A stretch of DNA of 42,725 bases from Pseudomonadota bacterium. GTDB taxonomy: Bacteria; Pseudomonadota; Alphaproteobacteria; Reyranellales; Reyranellaceae. Below are positions 17,259-27,004 of the stretch, piece after piece (within the stretch, counting starts at the first letter, position 1; each line of letters begins with the position of its first letter). The stretch is from assembly GCA_023436825.1 (NCBI GenBank), contig JAEZHS010000222.1, positions 1 through 42,725 on the forward strand, read 5' to 3'. The notes under the pieces are model-generated. The model ran no database searches. It had not been told where the DNA came from and saw only the letters and a program-made list of their open reading frames with translations. A program made the position numbers and the translations under genes.

Positions 17259-20200
17259 CTAGTTAATCGCGCTACGCAGGAACAGCAGAATAGTTCCCTG
17301 ATCGTACTGGTAGGAATTGTCGAAGTTGGCCTTGGCCCCGATCGCCGTGCGATCGGTCATGGCATACTCGAAGCCCAACCTCAGCGCGAAAGCAATTCCC
17401 GTGTTCGACGTCGAGGGATAGACCGGCGGCAGCGTACCGTTGGTCGTGGCCAGGTTATTGGCGGCGTTCTGCAGGTACCAGTTGTTGGGGAAGTACGGCG
17501 ATGCATCCTGCTGGATGGTCTGAACGCCGATGGCTCCGCCAGCGTTGTACTTGAACCGTCCCGAGGTCTCGGTCCAGTCGATCGGGAAGGTCAGGCTGTA
17601 GAAGCTCTGCGGGCTGAAGTAGCCGCCCTGGCCGACCGTGTAGAAACTGAGGTTCTGGTTGTATGACAGGTAGGTTCCGTTGATCCCGAGCTTGAGCTCC
17701 GAGCTCTCATCCTTGTAAGGGCGGAAATAGGCGCCGGTGGTGAACTCGTAGGACTGGTTGGGCGCGACGTTCCAGCCCATGTAGTTGCCGTAGGCGAACT
17801 TGGCGTAGATGCCGAGCGAGCTGTCGTCGTAGCTCGCGATCACCTCGCCGCCGTTGCGCGTCACGGCACCCCACGTCCCGCCGCTGACCGGATCGGTGAC
17901 GCCGGCGTAGGACAGCAACGAATCAGTGACCGGGCGACGGGACGCCTCGAGCTTGAGGTTCATCGTATCGCCGAGCTGCTGGTTCCAGGAAACCCCGCCC
18001 ACGATGTTGGCGATCGGGAAGCCGATCGGGGTGCTGCCGACGTCGGCGCTGAACGGTCCCCAATCGAAGGCCAGGCCGAAGCCGACGCCGGCCGCCCGCA
18101 ACGAACCCGGCGCCCGCACATTCGTCGCCGCGAGGAGCGCGTTCGAGCCGAAGCGCGACAGCGTCCCGGAATCGGTAGCCATCGCTCCGGCGTCGAGCGC
18201 CACCGGCATGACCAGAGGCGAGAGGGAAGCATTGCCGATCGGAAAACGCGCCTTCAGCGGCACATTGAACTCGTTCAGGCGGCCGAAACCCGATTCGCCG
18301 GACCGGCCGCGGAAGCCCACGCCGGCCTCGAGGACCGTTGCCGTGTCCTTCTTCAGCGACGTCAACTCGCGGTCGATCTCGCGACTGAGCGGATCGTTGC
18401 CGGCCGGTGACGTCGAGGGCGCGCCGGGCGTCGACGGCAACGGCGGCGGCGTCATGGCCGTCGCGGATCCTGCGCCGAGCGCGCTGCCCGCGCTGCTGGT
18501 CCCGCCGCCCGGCCGGCGGAGAGGCACGAGCGGATTGCCGCCCAACGGAGCCGACACCCGCGGCGCCTGCGCCGTGAGCACGACCGGCGTCACGACCGAC
18601 GAGCGATCCAGCGACATGATCTCCGTGCGGCGCCGCGCGCCGTCCGTGTTCGTGACCACTCCTTTCACGGCCGCGACGCGCCGCTCGAAATCGGCCATCA
18701 GCTCGGCCTCGTCGCGCTGGACATCGGCGCCCCGTCGATCGGGCGGCAGCGGGATATCCGTCGATGGCGCACGCCCTGACGGCTCGACCGAAGCCCGCTG
18801 GACGGGCGGCTCCGCGCCTTCCTGCGAGGCTGGCACCAGCTCGCTCTGACGCATGCCGCGATTGAGCTGCTGGGCGGTCTCGAGCGCGCGCCGCGCGCCG
18901 GCATTGTCGCCGCGCGCCCGCAGCAGACGTGCCTGCACGATGTACAGGCGCGGGTTCTGCGGCTGCAGCCGCAGTGCCTCGGCCAGCCAGACCTCGGCGC
19001 GCTCATAACGCTTCAGGTCGATGGCGATATTGACTGCTTCCTGCAGCGTGTCGGCATCCGCCGGCGACGACACCATGATGCCGTCGAGGACCTGGATCGC
19101 CTCCTCGTTGAATTTCGAATCCTTGTATACGCGAGCGAGCGCCAGGCGCGCCGCGACGCTGGGCGATGGGCCGCTGATATAGGGCACCAGAACGTCGTAG
19201 GCGGCGGTCAGGTCGTGCTGGGTCCGCAGGCGGTCGGATTGGCGGATCGCCATCGACTCCTGAAGGTTGCCGACATCGTGCGCGCCGGTACCGCGCGACA
19301 TGCGCGCGAGCAACGTGTTGGCTTCGCCGTCCTGTCCGGCCTCGAGCGAGGCATAGAACATCAGCCGCAGCGTCTCGGGATTGAGGTCATTGCGGGCCGA
19401 GAGGCGGCGCACGACCGCCATGGCCTGGGTGCGGTCGCCGGCCTTGACGAGCGCCAGCGCCGCGTTGGCCTGCTGTGCCGTCGTGGCTTGCGGCGAATTG
19501 GCCCGCTGAGCCAGGGTTGCGCGTGCCGTCGCATCGCCCGCCTTGGCCGAGGCGACGAGCTGGTCCAGCTCGCCGGCGCTGCTGAGGCTGCTGCGCAGCG
19601 CGTTCATGCGCGCCGAGCGCTGATTGGCGGGTATCCGGTCGAGCAATGCGACGGCCTCGCCGGTTCGTTGCTGTTCGGAGTAGTAGACCGCCGCGGCGTA
19701 GATGCTTTCCGGCCGGCCGCTGGCGACGAGCTCGTCGATCAGCGGTTGCGCCTCGGCGATCCGGCCGGTGCGCGCCAGGAACTTCGCAAGGTCGTAACGG
19801 ATCCACGGGCTCGATGGATCCATCCGCATCGCCTCGCGGTAGAGCTGCTCCGCGCGCTCGGGCGAAGACTTCTCGAGTCCGGCAGCCTGCACGCGCAGGC
19901 GCTGCGCCGCCTCCTGCGCACCGTCGCTCTGGATGCGATTGCGCGTGGTGTTGTCGAGGTTGGCGAGCAGCGGCTCATTGCGCGTGTCACGCCCCTGGGC
20001 CGCAAGCACCTGGTAGAGACCGGCCTGGGCCTCCTTGTTGGCAGGATCCCGCGTGAGCGCGTCGCGATAGTAGCCTTCGGCCTCGCGCTGCCTGCCCTGG
20101 CGGCGCAGCAGGTCGCCCATCAAGGCCTGTGCCGCGCCGCGTTCCTTCGGCGTGGCCGTGTGGTCGGCCAACGGTCGGATAATCCTCTCGGCCTGACCGA

Positions 20201-21332
20201 TATCGCCGCGATCGCGCAGGGCGACGGCCTCGCGGTAGGACATCCAGAAGTTGGCCGATTCGAGAGCCTGCGCCCATTCGGCCTGCCGGCTGGGCGCCAG
20301 CTTGATGGCCTTGGAGAGCTGGTCGCGCGCGTCGGCGAAGCGCTCCTGACGCAGGCGAACGATGCCGATGCCGGCGATGGCGTCGGCGTTATTGGGATCT
20401 GCTTGCAGGACGCCTTCGAAGCGCGCGATCGCCTGGTCGTTGAACCCCTGATCGGACAATCGATAGGCTTCGTTGATCGCGGCGCCGACCGGGTCCTGCC
20501 GCACCGGCCGCTGTGAGTCGGCCAGCCTGTCACGCACCAGCGTGTCGCCCGGAAAACGCTTCAGGTAGGACTCGAAGAACGGCTTGTCCGGCGGGCCGAC
20601 GGTCAGCCACAGCATGCCCTGGCGCATCGCCTCGAATGCCGCCTGGCCGACAGCGGGATCGCTCGCCAGCTCGGCGAGCAGCGCGATCCCTTCGCGACGC
20701 GTCTGCTCGTTGTAGGTCAGCACGCGCGCATAGGCGAACTTGGTCCGCGACGTGGCGTAGCTGCGCTCGGCCAGCGCCTTGAGGCGGATCCTGGCTTCGT
20801 CCCAGCCGGCTCCGGTGCCGGCCAGGGTCTCGTAGAACTCGACGGCGAGATCGAAGGGCGGCGGACCGCCACGAAAGGCCCGCCGGTACGCGGCGATGGC
20901 GCGATCGTAAGCTCCGGCCGCAGCGAGACGACGGGCCTCCGCCAGGCTCGCGTCGTCGGTCAGTCCCACCGCCATCGCCCGTTCCAGTTCGGCGGCGCGC
21001 GTGTCGGACGGATCGATCTGCTTCAGCCGGGTGATCGTCGCCCGTACCTGGTCGAAGTGCTGGTTCTGCAGCTCGATGGAGCCGAGCTGGAACAGAGCCT
21101 CGGTATTATCGGGCTGACTCTCGAGGATCTTGCGCAGCGATTGCGCAGCGAGATCGAGCCGATTGCGCTCGCGCCACATCGCGGCCTGCTCGAACAGCAG
21201 GCCGTATACGGAAGATGCCGGGTCGGAAGTTGGTGTCGCAGATGCTTGAAGAGGGGCTGACAAAGCGACGATGGCGCCGGCAACCACGCTGGAGATAGCC
21301 CCGCCTGGGTACGAGCGCGCCGTCTTCGTCAT
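17259..21332 (-). CDS. bcsC: Cellulose export porin BcsC (TPR plus outer-membrane barrel)
   Basis: About 1357 residues. A signal peptide (to about residue 32, LQASA) is followed by roughly 18-20 TPR units to about residue 860. A Pro/Ser/Gly-rich linker comes next (about 865-1010, with PLPSTPGAPS), then a BCSC_C beta-barrel to the end with alternating hydrophobic strands. It should span periplasm and outer membrane and let the glucan out. ATG 21332 is chosen with GGGGTGAG just upstream; a GTG at 21353, right after the bcsB stop, is an alternative. The C-terminus ends LLFLRSAIN rather than in the aromatic usual for outer-membrane barrels. The length is greater than the E. coli protein, mainly in the linker. 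Confidence 0.9.
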   Translation of the reverse strand: MTKTARSYPGGAISSVVAGAIVALSAPLQASATPTSDPASSVYGLLFEQAAMWRERNRLDLAAQSLRKILESQPDNTEALFQLGSIELQNQHFDQVRATITRLKQIDPSDTRAAELERAMAVGLTDDASLAEARRLAAAGAYDRAIAAYRRAFRGGPPPFDLAVEFYETLAGTGAGWDEARIRLKALAERSYATSRTKFAYARVLTYNEQTRREGIALLAELASDPAVGQAAFEAMRQGMLWLTVGPPDKPFFESYLKRFPGDTLVRDRLADSQRPVRQDPVGAAINEAYRLSDQGFNDQAIARFEGVLQADPNNADAIAGIGIVRLRQERFADARDQLSKAIKLAPSRQAEWAQALESANFWMSYREAVALRDRGDIGQAERIIRPLADHTATPKERGAAQALMGDLLRRQGRQREAEGYYRDALTRDPANKEAQAGLYQVLAAQGRDTRNEPLLANLDNTTRNRIQSDGAQEAAQRLRVQAAGLEKSSPERAEQLYREAMRMDPSSPWIRYDLAKFLARTGRIAEAQPLIDELVASGRPESIYAAAVYYSEQQRTGEAVALLDRIPANQRSARMNALRSSLSSAGELDQLVASAKAGDATARATLAQRANSPQATTAQQANAALALVKAGDRTQAMAVVRRLSARNDLNPETLRLMFYASLEAGQDGEANTLLARMSRGTGAHDVGNLQESMAIRQSDRLRTQHDLTAAYDVLVPYISGPSPSVAARLALARVYKDSKFNEEAIQVLDGIMVSSPADADTLQEAVNIAIDLKRYERAEVWLAEALRLQPQNPRLYIVQARLLRARGDNAGARRALETAQQLNRGMRQSELVPASQEGAEPPVQRASVEPSGRAPSTDIPLPPDRRGADVQRDEAELMADFERRVAAVKGVVTNTDGARRRTEIMSLDRSSVVTPVVLTAQAPRVSAPLGGNPLVPLRRPGGGTSSAGSALGAGSATAMTPPPLPSTPGAPSTSPAGNDPLSREIDRELTSLKKDTATVLEAGVGFRGRSGESGFGRLNEFNVPLKARFPIGNASLSPLVMPVALDAGAMATDSGTLSRFGSNALLAATNVRAPGSLRAAGVGFGLAFDWGPFSADVGSTPIGFPIANIVGGVSWNQQLGDTMNLKLEASRRPVTDSLLSYAGVTDPVSGGTWGAVTRNGGEVIASYDDSSLGIYAKFAYGNYMGWNVAPNQSYEFTTGAYFRPYKDESSELKLGINGTYLSYNQNLSFYTVGQGGYFSPQSFYSLTFPIDWTETSGRFKYNAGGAIGVQTIQQDASPYFPNNWYLQNAANNLATTNGTLPPVYPSTSNTGIAFALRLGFEYAMTDRTAIGAKANFDNSYQYDQGTILLFLRSAIN

Positions 21333-21354
21333 CTCACCCCAAACCCGAATCACA

Positions 21355-24075
21355 CTACTGTCGCCCGCTCGCGACCGGGCCAACGAGGAGCCGATGAGCC
21401 CTATTGGCCGCAAACCGCTCGATGGCTGCCGCAAAGACGAATATAACACAAATAACGAAAATAAATGTAGCAAGTCCAAAAGACGCCGTAAGCCACTGGA
21501 TTCGCCACCAAATCGGCAATCCTCCGACGAATTTTACGCGGCCGGACGTGTAAAATTCCCCCTTCCCCTCACTGAAATAATAGAAGTCGCCCTGAACATT
21601 GGAATTGGGATCCAGGGCGACGAGCCGCTTGCTGAGCTCGACCAGGGGCGCGGGCTGAGTGCCGCCCACCATGACCACAAGACGGTTGTCGTTGAGAGGC
21701 GACCAGAAGCTCGACAGATAGGCGAACGGCTTGCCAAGGGTCGCCCGGGCGAGCTCGATCGCCGCGCCGCGATAGTACGGCGCGCGCGGGTCATCAGGCT
21801 GGAGCAGTCGCTGCAGGAAAGTGAGTCCAGGCGCCGCGGCAACGCTGGTGCTGGTGACGCGGACCGAGTTGTTCCCCGCCCATTCCTTCAGGAGAGGCTG
21901 CGAGGAGTCGAGGCCGATGACGATGAGGTTTCGATCCGCCACGTCGGCGACATTCGCGGCATCTACGACCCGGTAGCGCGTCGCGGCGATGCCCGTGGCC
22001 TCCGCCATCATGGCAAGAAGGTTCAGGAACACCTGCGCTTCCTCGGCGGACGGTTTTTCAGGCACGACGAATGCCGTGTCGGAAAGGTCGGCATACTTCG
22101 TGAACGGGAAGCCGGCATTGGCGAAGAAAGCGAGATTCGGAAAGGCCGCGAAATGGGCGACGCGCGTGAGATCGATCGTCGACTCCGGATCGATGCCGGT
22201 GCGATCGCTCCACTCCAGGGAATCGCAATCGGAATCCTGTTTCGCCTTGAGCTCGAACCTGAAATCGAGCTGGTTGGCGCTCGAGAGCTGATACCCGGGC
22301 AGCAGAACCTGGCTGACGCGCTCATCGGCGCGCGACGGGAACAGCCATTCCTTCAGGCGCGACAGCACCTTCAGCTTGGGCTCGAGCGGCACCTCGCCGA
22401 CGGTCTTGCGGTTGAGGTCGACGATGACGCGGGATTCGCCGACATCGATCCAGGTGTCGTCGGCGCGATGGATGCGCAGGTACATCGTTCCGCCGGAAAG
22501 CGCTCCGAAGAAGAGGTCGGGCGCGGTACGAAATGACACTCGCGGCGAATCGACGATGCGACGGCCGTTCAGCGACGCCGGCCCGACAAGATCGCCCAGC
22601 CGCACCGGCCGGCTGTTGGGGATCCACTTCGGCGAATCGTAGGCCTTGCGCTGCGGCGGCAGAGGCTCGTGCGCGATCGACCAGCCCCCGGTCAGCCGCG
22701 CCGACGCCGACGCCAGGGTGGCTGCGGCTGCCTGCAGTTCCTCCTTGTTGGCGCCGATGACGAGCAGAAGCTTGCTGTCGACCTGGGAGGGATTGGTCAC
22801 CACCGCCACGCGCGGCCCCTGGCCTGGAACAGCGGCGACGCCCGGCGGATAGTTGTCGCCCAACACCAGGGCGACGGCATTGCCGGCGGGCAGGCCGGTG
22901 TACTGCACCGGGAACGTGGCACTCCTGTTCGGCGCGATGGTACCGAACCAGGCGGCAGCCATGCCGGCGGCCTGCAGCACCCCCGGTTCCGGATCGGGCG
23001 GCAGTACGAACGGCAGGACCAGTGGCAGCGGATCCTTGGGGTCGGCAAACGGACGCGGCAGAAAGGCCAAATCGTCGGACAACGGCAGCCGCGTCGCGCC
23101 GAGATAGATGAAGGTTGCGGGCTCGACGTTCACCCAGATGTTCCTGTCGCGCACAAGCTTGCAGGCGTTGGCCCCGCTGCCCTTGAGGGCAAAACGGAAA
23201 TGCAGGCGATTGTCGGTGGCGAGGAGCGCCGGGCTGAACGTGAACTCGGCGCGCGACTTCGGGCCCCTCGCCTTTCCCAGCGCGACCGAGCCAATCGGTT
23301 CGTTGTTGAGGAACACCTGGAGCTCGCCGTCGTCGCGCGCGACCGCGTTCGAGTAGCTGAACATCAGGCTGATGCGCGAGCTGACGAAGGCATCGTCCTG
23401 CCGCGCCGAGAAGGTGACGCCTGCCTCGGCGGCCGCTCCCTCGAGATGAATGCCGTCGGGCCGGCCCATGTCCGTCAGGCGAATGAGCTGGCTGCGGCCT
23501 TCGGCAACGGCACCGTACATCGGATAGGTCGGAAACGAAGGCTGAGACGACGGCACCGCCGGCACGTCCGGCCGGCCGGGCGCGGGCGGCGTAGCAGGCG
23601 CTGCCGGCGGCACGGGTGAGGTCTGAACGGTCACCGGCGGCGCAGCAGACGCCGACGGTTGCGGACGCTGAGCACCGCTGGGAACGGGAGCGGCCGCCGC
23701 GGGAGGCGACGGCTGCGCAGCACTCGATGCGGGAGGGGGCGCCGCCGGGGGAACAGTCGGCGGCACGATAGGCGTCGCGACGTCCGCAGGCGGCAACGGC
23801 GTCGTCGTCGGCAGCGGAGGTTGAGGCGCCGACTGTCGCTGGCCCTGCGCATCGGGCGGCGGGATGATCGCGACCCCCGAAGGGATCGGCGGCAAGGTCG
23901 ACGGCAACCCGACCGAGGGCGGCGGCGGGCCCTGGGTGGCCGGCGACTGCGGACCAGTCGAGAATTGACTCGGCAGCGAGCCGCTGCCCGGCGTCTGGGT
24001 CTGTTGCGCTACAGCCGGCCCGACCACCCCGAGAAGAACGGCCAACGCGATGCGCCAGGCCGCGGCACGCTTCAC
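21355..24075 (-). CDS. bcsB: Cellulose synthase regulatory subunit BcsB
   Basis: A 906-residue periplasmic subunit anchored by one C-terminal helix (about residues 860-885, FGLATFIFVICVIFVF). It guides glucan from BcsA and is needed for synthase activity. A signal peptide ends near residue 24. Residues about 25-170 are an unusual Pro/Ala/Ser-rich stretch before the conserved carbohydrate-binding modules (SRISLMFSYSNAVARDDGEL onward). BcsB is normally nearer 750-800 residues, so this stretch explains the extra length. The start is GTG 24075, overlapping the bcsA TGA (24074-24072) as GTGA, which implies translational coupling. Confidence 0.93.
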   Translation of the reverse strand: MKRAAAWRIALAVLLGVVGPAVAQQTQTPGSGSLPSQFSTGPQSPATQGPPPPSVGLPSTLPPIPSGVAIIPPPDAQGQRQSAPQPPLPTTTPLPPADVATPIVPPTVPPAAPPPASSAAQPSPPAAAAPVPSGAQRPQPSASAAPPVTVQTSPVPPAAPATPPAPGRPDVPAVPSSQPSFPTYPMYGAVAEGRSQLIRLTDMGRPDGIHLEGAAAEAGVTFSARQDDAFVSSRISLMFSYSNAVARDDGELQVFLNNEPIGSVALGKARGPKSRAEFTFSPALLATDNRLHFRFALKGSGANACKLVRDRNIWVNVEPATFIYLGATRLPLSDDLAFLPRPFADPKDPLPLVLPFVLPPDPEPGVLQAAGMAAAWFGTIAPNRSATFPVQYTGLPAGNAVALVLGDNYPPGVAAVPGQGPRVAVVTNPSQVDSKLLLVIGANKEELQAAAATLASASARLTGGWSIAHEPLPPQRKAYDSPKWIPNSRPVRLGDLVGPASLNGRRIVDSPRVSFRTAPDLFFGALSGGTMYLRIHRADDTWIDVGESRVIVDLNRKTVGEVPLEPKLKVLSRLKEWLFPSRADERVSQVLLPGYQLSSANQLDFRFELKAKQDSDCDSLEWSDRTGIDPESTIDLTRVAHFAAFPNLAFFANAGFPFTKYADLSDTAFVVPEKPSAEEAQVFLNLLAMMAEATGIAATRYRVVDAANVADVADRNLIVIGLDSSQPLLKEWAGNNSVRVTSTSVAAAPGLTFLQRLLQPDDPRAPYYRGAAIELARATLGKPFAYLSSFWSPLNDNRLVVMVGGTQPAPLVELSKRLVALDPNSNVQGDFYYFSEGKGEFYTSGRVKFVGGLPIWWRIQWLTASFGLATFIFVICVIFVFAAAIERFAANRAHRLLVGPVASGRQ

Positions 24076-26231
24076 GTCGTCCTCGGCGGTGCCGGGACCG
24101 GGGCCTGAACGGCAGGCCGGCGCAAGCTGCGCCGGGCCACGGTCATCAGGCTGCGAATGGCGCCCGACAGGTCGACCAGGGACTTACCGACCGTATCCGC
24201 CGGACGGTCGTCCCAGTTCAGCCAGGCGTCGGCACGCCCGAACACCGCACTCACGATGGTGCGTTCCTCATCGAGCGACGTGGGCCTGAACTCCACGCGC
24301 ACCTCGCGATTGTTCACTGCGACGACGCGGGCGGGAACGCTGGCATCGCCCTCGATCTGCTCGAAGTTGAGAATGACCTCTTCGTTCGCCGTGACGTCGC
24401 CTGCGGCATCGTCCATGCGCAGCAGGCCACCGCCCAACGAAAGATCTTCCGTGCGGCCCATCAGCGAACGACGCCCGTCGAAGTAGAGGGCAACGGGCTG
24501 GCGGACCCGCACGCGCGGCTGCGTTCGGACCTGGCGGCGCTCGCGTCCGACGGCCAGCGCCGCCAGCACCGTGAAGGCGCTGTAGCAGCACCAGAACAGG
24601 TTCATCCAAAGGACCGCCGCGTCGCCCGGGAACAGCTCGGTAAAGTTGAGCCGATAGATGCCGGCGAGAATTGCGGCCATCAGCACCATCACCAGGATCA
24701 TCAGGGGCCGCATCACCCGGGCGTCGTAGAGCTCGGTCTCCAGGATGCCGCCCTTGCTGGTGACGTTGAACTTGCCGGCCTTGGGATTGATCAGCGCCAG
24801 CAACGTCGGCGCCATGATGTGGAACAGCAGCACGTTGTCGTAGATCTCGCCCCAGAACGAATAGCGGTAGCGTCCGTCGAGGCGCGACTGGGTGCCGAGC
24901 GTATGGAACATGTGAGGCCCGGCATAGGCCAGGACCATCAATGCGCTCGCCACGATGATGTTCTGGGAGGTGAACAGGTACGCCACCGGCGCCGTCAGGA
25001 AGACGAAGCGCGGCACCGGGAACAGGAAGTACATCATGGCGTTCAGGTAGCAGATGCGCTGCCCGAAGCTCAGGCCGCGGCCCAGCAGCGGATTGTCGGT
25101 GCGGAAGATCTGGATCATGCCGCGCGCCCAGCGCATGCGTTGGCCGATATGGATGGATAGCCGTTCGGTGGCGAGCCCGGCGGCCAGCGGCCAGCGCAGA
25201 TAGGCGGTATTCCAGCCGCGACGGTGCATGCGCAAGGCCGTGTGGGCATCCTCGGTGACGGTTTCGACGGCGATGCCGCCGATCTCCTCGAGAGCCTTGC
25301 GGCTCAGCACGGCGCAGGAGCCGCAGAAGAAGGTGGCGTTCCAGAAATCGTTGCCGGGCTGGATCAGGCCATAGAAGAGCTGGCCTTCGTTGGGCACGCG
25401 ACCGTAGGTGCCGAGATTGCGCTCGAAAGGATCGGGCGAATAGAAGTGATGCGGCGTCTGCAGCATGCCCATCTTGCGATCGCGCAGGAACCACCCGACC
25501 GTCATCTGCAGGAACGCCCGGGTCGGGATGTGGTCGCAGTCGAATATCGCGATCAGTTCGCCGTCGGTCTTCGACAGTGCATGATTGATGTTGCCGGCCT
25601 TGGCATGCTCGTTGGTCGGCCGGATCATGTAGCCGCAGCCCGCTTCCTCGGCGAAGCGGGCGAATTCGGGCCGGCGCCCGTCGTCCAGGATATAGACCTT
25701 GAACTTGTCGGGCGGGTAATCCATCGCCATCGCCGCGAGCACCGTCGGCTTCACGACGTCGAGGCTTTCGTTGTAGGTCGGGATGAAGACGTCGACCTTC
25801 GGCCACTGCTTCACGTCGGCGGGCAGCGGCACGGGCTGGCGCTCGAGGGGCCACAGCACCTGGAAATAGCCGATCATCAGCACGATCCAGGCGTAGACTT
25901 CGGCGGCGTAGAGGCCGTAGCCGAACATCATGTCAAACGGATCGACGAATCCCAGCGTCTCGGTGGTGCGCCACCACAGGTACCGGGTCGACACCAGCGC
26001 CGACAGCATGACGATGGTCAACGTCGCCATCCGGCCCTGGAAGCGATTGAGGATGAGGAAGATGACGGCTGTGAAGACGCCGAAGATCGCCTGGGTCTGC
26101 AGGTCGAACGGCGTGATGATGACGAAGGCGGCCGGCACCAGGGCGACCAGCGCCAGCACCACATAGAACAGCCGGCTGGCGATGGGGACCCGTCGCGTCT
26201 CGCCGATTGTCGCGCTGTCCGCGGCCATCAT
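24072..26231 (-). CDS. bcsA: Cellulose synthase catalytic subunit BcsA with PilZ domain
   Basis: A 719-residue inner-membrane GT2 processive synthase that polymerises UDP-glucose into beta-1,4-glucan and threads it across the membrane. Four N-terminal helices precede the glycosyltransferase domain with DDG at 183-185, DCD at 231-233, FFCGS at 301-305, TED at 326-328 and QRMRW at 364-368. Four further helices follow. The PilZ domain (about 565-660) has RxxxR (R569, R573) and DLSLGG (596-601), so c-di-GMP activation is expected. Length and all motifs are normal. It overlaps bcsQ upstream (ATGATG region, 26228-26231) and bcsB downstream. Confidence 0.96.
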   Translation of the reverse strand: MMAADSATIGETRRVPIASRLFYVVLALVALVPAAFVIITPFDLQTQAIFGVFTAVIFLILNRFQGRMATLTIVMLSALVSTRYLWWRTTETLGFVDPFDMMFGYGLYAAEVYAWIVLMIGYFQVLWPLERQPVPLPADVKQWPKVDVFIPTYNESLDVVKPTVLAAMAMDYPPDKFKVYILDDGRRPEFARFAEEAGCGYMIRPTNEHAKAGNINHALSKTDGELIAIFDCDHIPTRAFLQMTVGWFLRDRKMGMLQTPHHFYSPDPFERNLGTYGRVPNEGQLFYGLIQPGNDFWNATFFCGSCAVLSRKALEEIGGIAVETVTEDAHTALRMHRRGWNTAYLRWPLAAGLATERLSIHIGQRMRWARGMIQIFRTDNPLLGRGLSFGQRICYLNAMMYFLFPVPRFVFLTAPVAYLFTSQNIIVASALMVLAYAGPHMFHTLGTQSRLDGRYRYSFWGEIYDNVLLFHIMAPTLLALINPKAGKFNVTSKGGILETELYDARVMRPLMILVMVLMAAILAGIYRLNFTELFPGDAAVLWMNLFWCCYSAFTVLAALAVGRERRQVRTQPRVRVRQPVALYFDGRRSLMGRTEDLSLGGGLLRMDDAAGDVTANEEVILNFEQIEGDASVPARVVAVNNREVRVEFRPTSLDEERTIVSAVFGRADAWLNWDDRPADTVGKSLVDLSGAIRSLMTVARRSLRRPAVQAPVPAPPRTT

Positions 26232-27004
26232 CGCACCCCGGCTTCGGCGCGCATCGGCAGCATCGACCGCACCATCGCCGCCAGCGCACGAACGTCGGCC
26301 GCGGCCTTGCTCATAGGCGCCCGGTCGATCACCAGCTGCTGGTGGGCGACCGCATCACCGAAGCTGTCGTCATAGTTCACGACGCCCAGTATCGTGTTGC
26401 CGAGCCGTCGCCGAAGCAGCGCGATCAGGTCGCGGGTCAGCTTGCGCCGCAGGTCGACGAGATTGAACACGTAGCGCACTTGCCGGCTGCTTTCCGGCGG
26501 TGGGCGGCCGAGGAAGGTCTGCGACTCGACCGTCGGCAACAGCGAGACCGAGGTCGCATCGGCCTGCATGATGACAACGTCCAGGGTCGAGATGGGACGC
26601 GTCTGCTCGAGATAGACCGACGGTCCGGGCGGTGTGTCGATGACGACGACGAAGTCGCGCTCGATGAACGGGGCGAGTGTGTCCTTGAGCCAGTTGCCGT
26701 TGCGCGCGAAATGGTCGGAAACGGCGTGAAGCTGGGTCGGCGTGATCTGGCCGAACGGCATCACCAGCAGATTGCTGCCGGCGGGCAGTATCCCGTCCCG
26801 GATCGACCGGCCGTAGACGAGGCAGGGCGCAAAGCCGCGGTCGTCGCCGAGCTGGATGCCGACGTGCAGGCGCAGCGAGTTTTGGACGTCCAAGTCGACG
26901 AGGAGCACGCGATAGCCGGAACGCGCGAGCACCCCCGCGACGTTCACGCTCAACGAGGTCTTGCCTACTCCGCCTTTGGGCGAGCAAAAGCAGACAACTG
27001 ACAT
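26228..27004 (-). CDS. bcsQ: Cellulose biosynthesis ParA/MinD-type ATPase BcsQ
   Basis: A 258-residue SIMIBI-class ATPase. The deviant Walker A is PKGGVGKT at 9-16, followed by LLVDLDVQNSL and VVIDTPPG as Walker A-prime and B regions. In enterobacteria BcsQ is needed for cellulose production and for placing the synthase at the cell pole. Start ATG 27004 shares its first base with the upstream TGA (27006-27004), an ATG-TGA coupling; a TTG directly before it is a less likely start. Its stop overlaps the bcsA start. MinD-like ATPases often act through membrane cycling, but no amphipathic C-terminal helix is obvious here. Confidence 0.9.
   Translation of the reverse strand: MSVVCFCSPKGGVGKTSLSVNVAGVLARSGYRVLLVDLDVQNSLRLHVGIQLGDDRGFAPCLVYGRSIRDGILPAGSNLLVMPFGQITPTQLHAVSDHFARNGNWLKDTLAPFIERDFVVVIDTPPGPSVYLEQTRPISTLDVVIMQADATSVSLLPTVESQTFLGRPPPESSRQVRYVFNLVDLRRKLTRDLIALLRRRLGNTILGVVNYDDSFGDAVAHQQLVIDRAPMSKAAADVRALAAMVRSMLPMRAEAGVR

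Noticed and set aside
19215..20516. 433-codon plus-strand frame opposite bcsC
   Set aside because: Antisense shadow of the TPR repeats of BcsC, which has clear domains.
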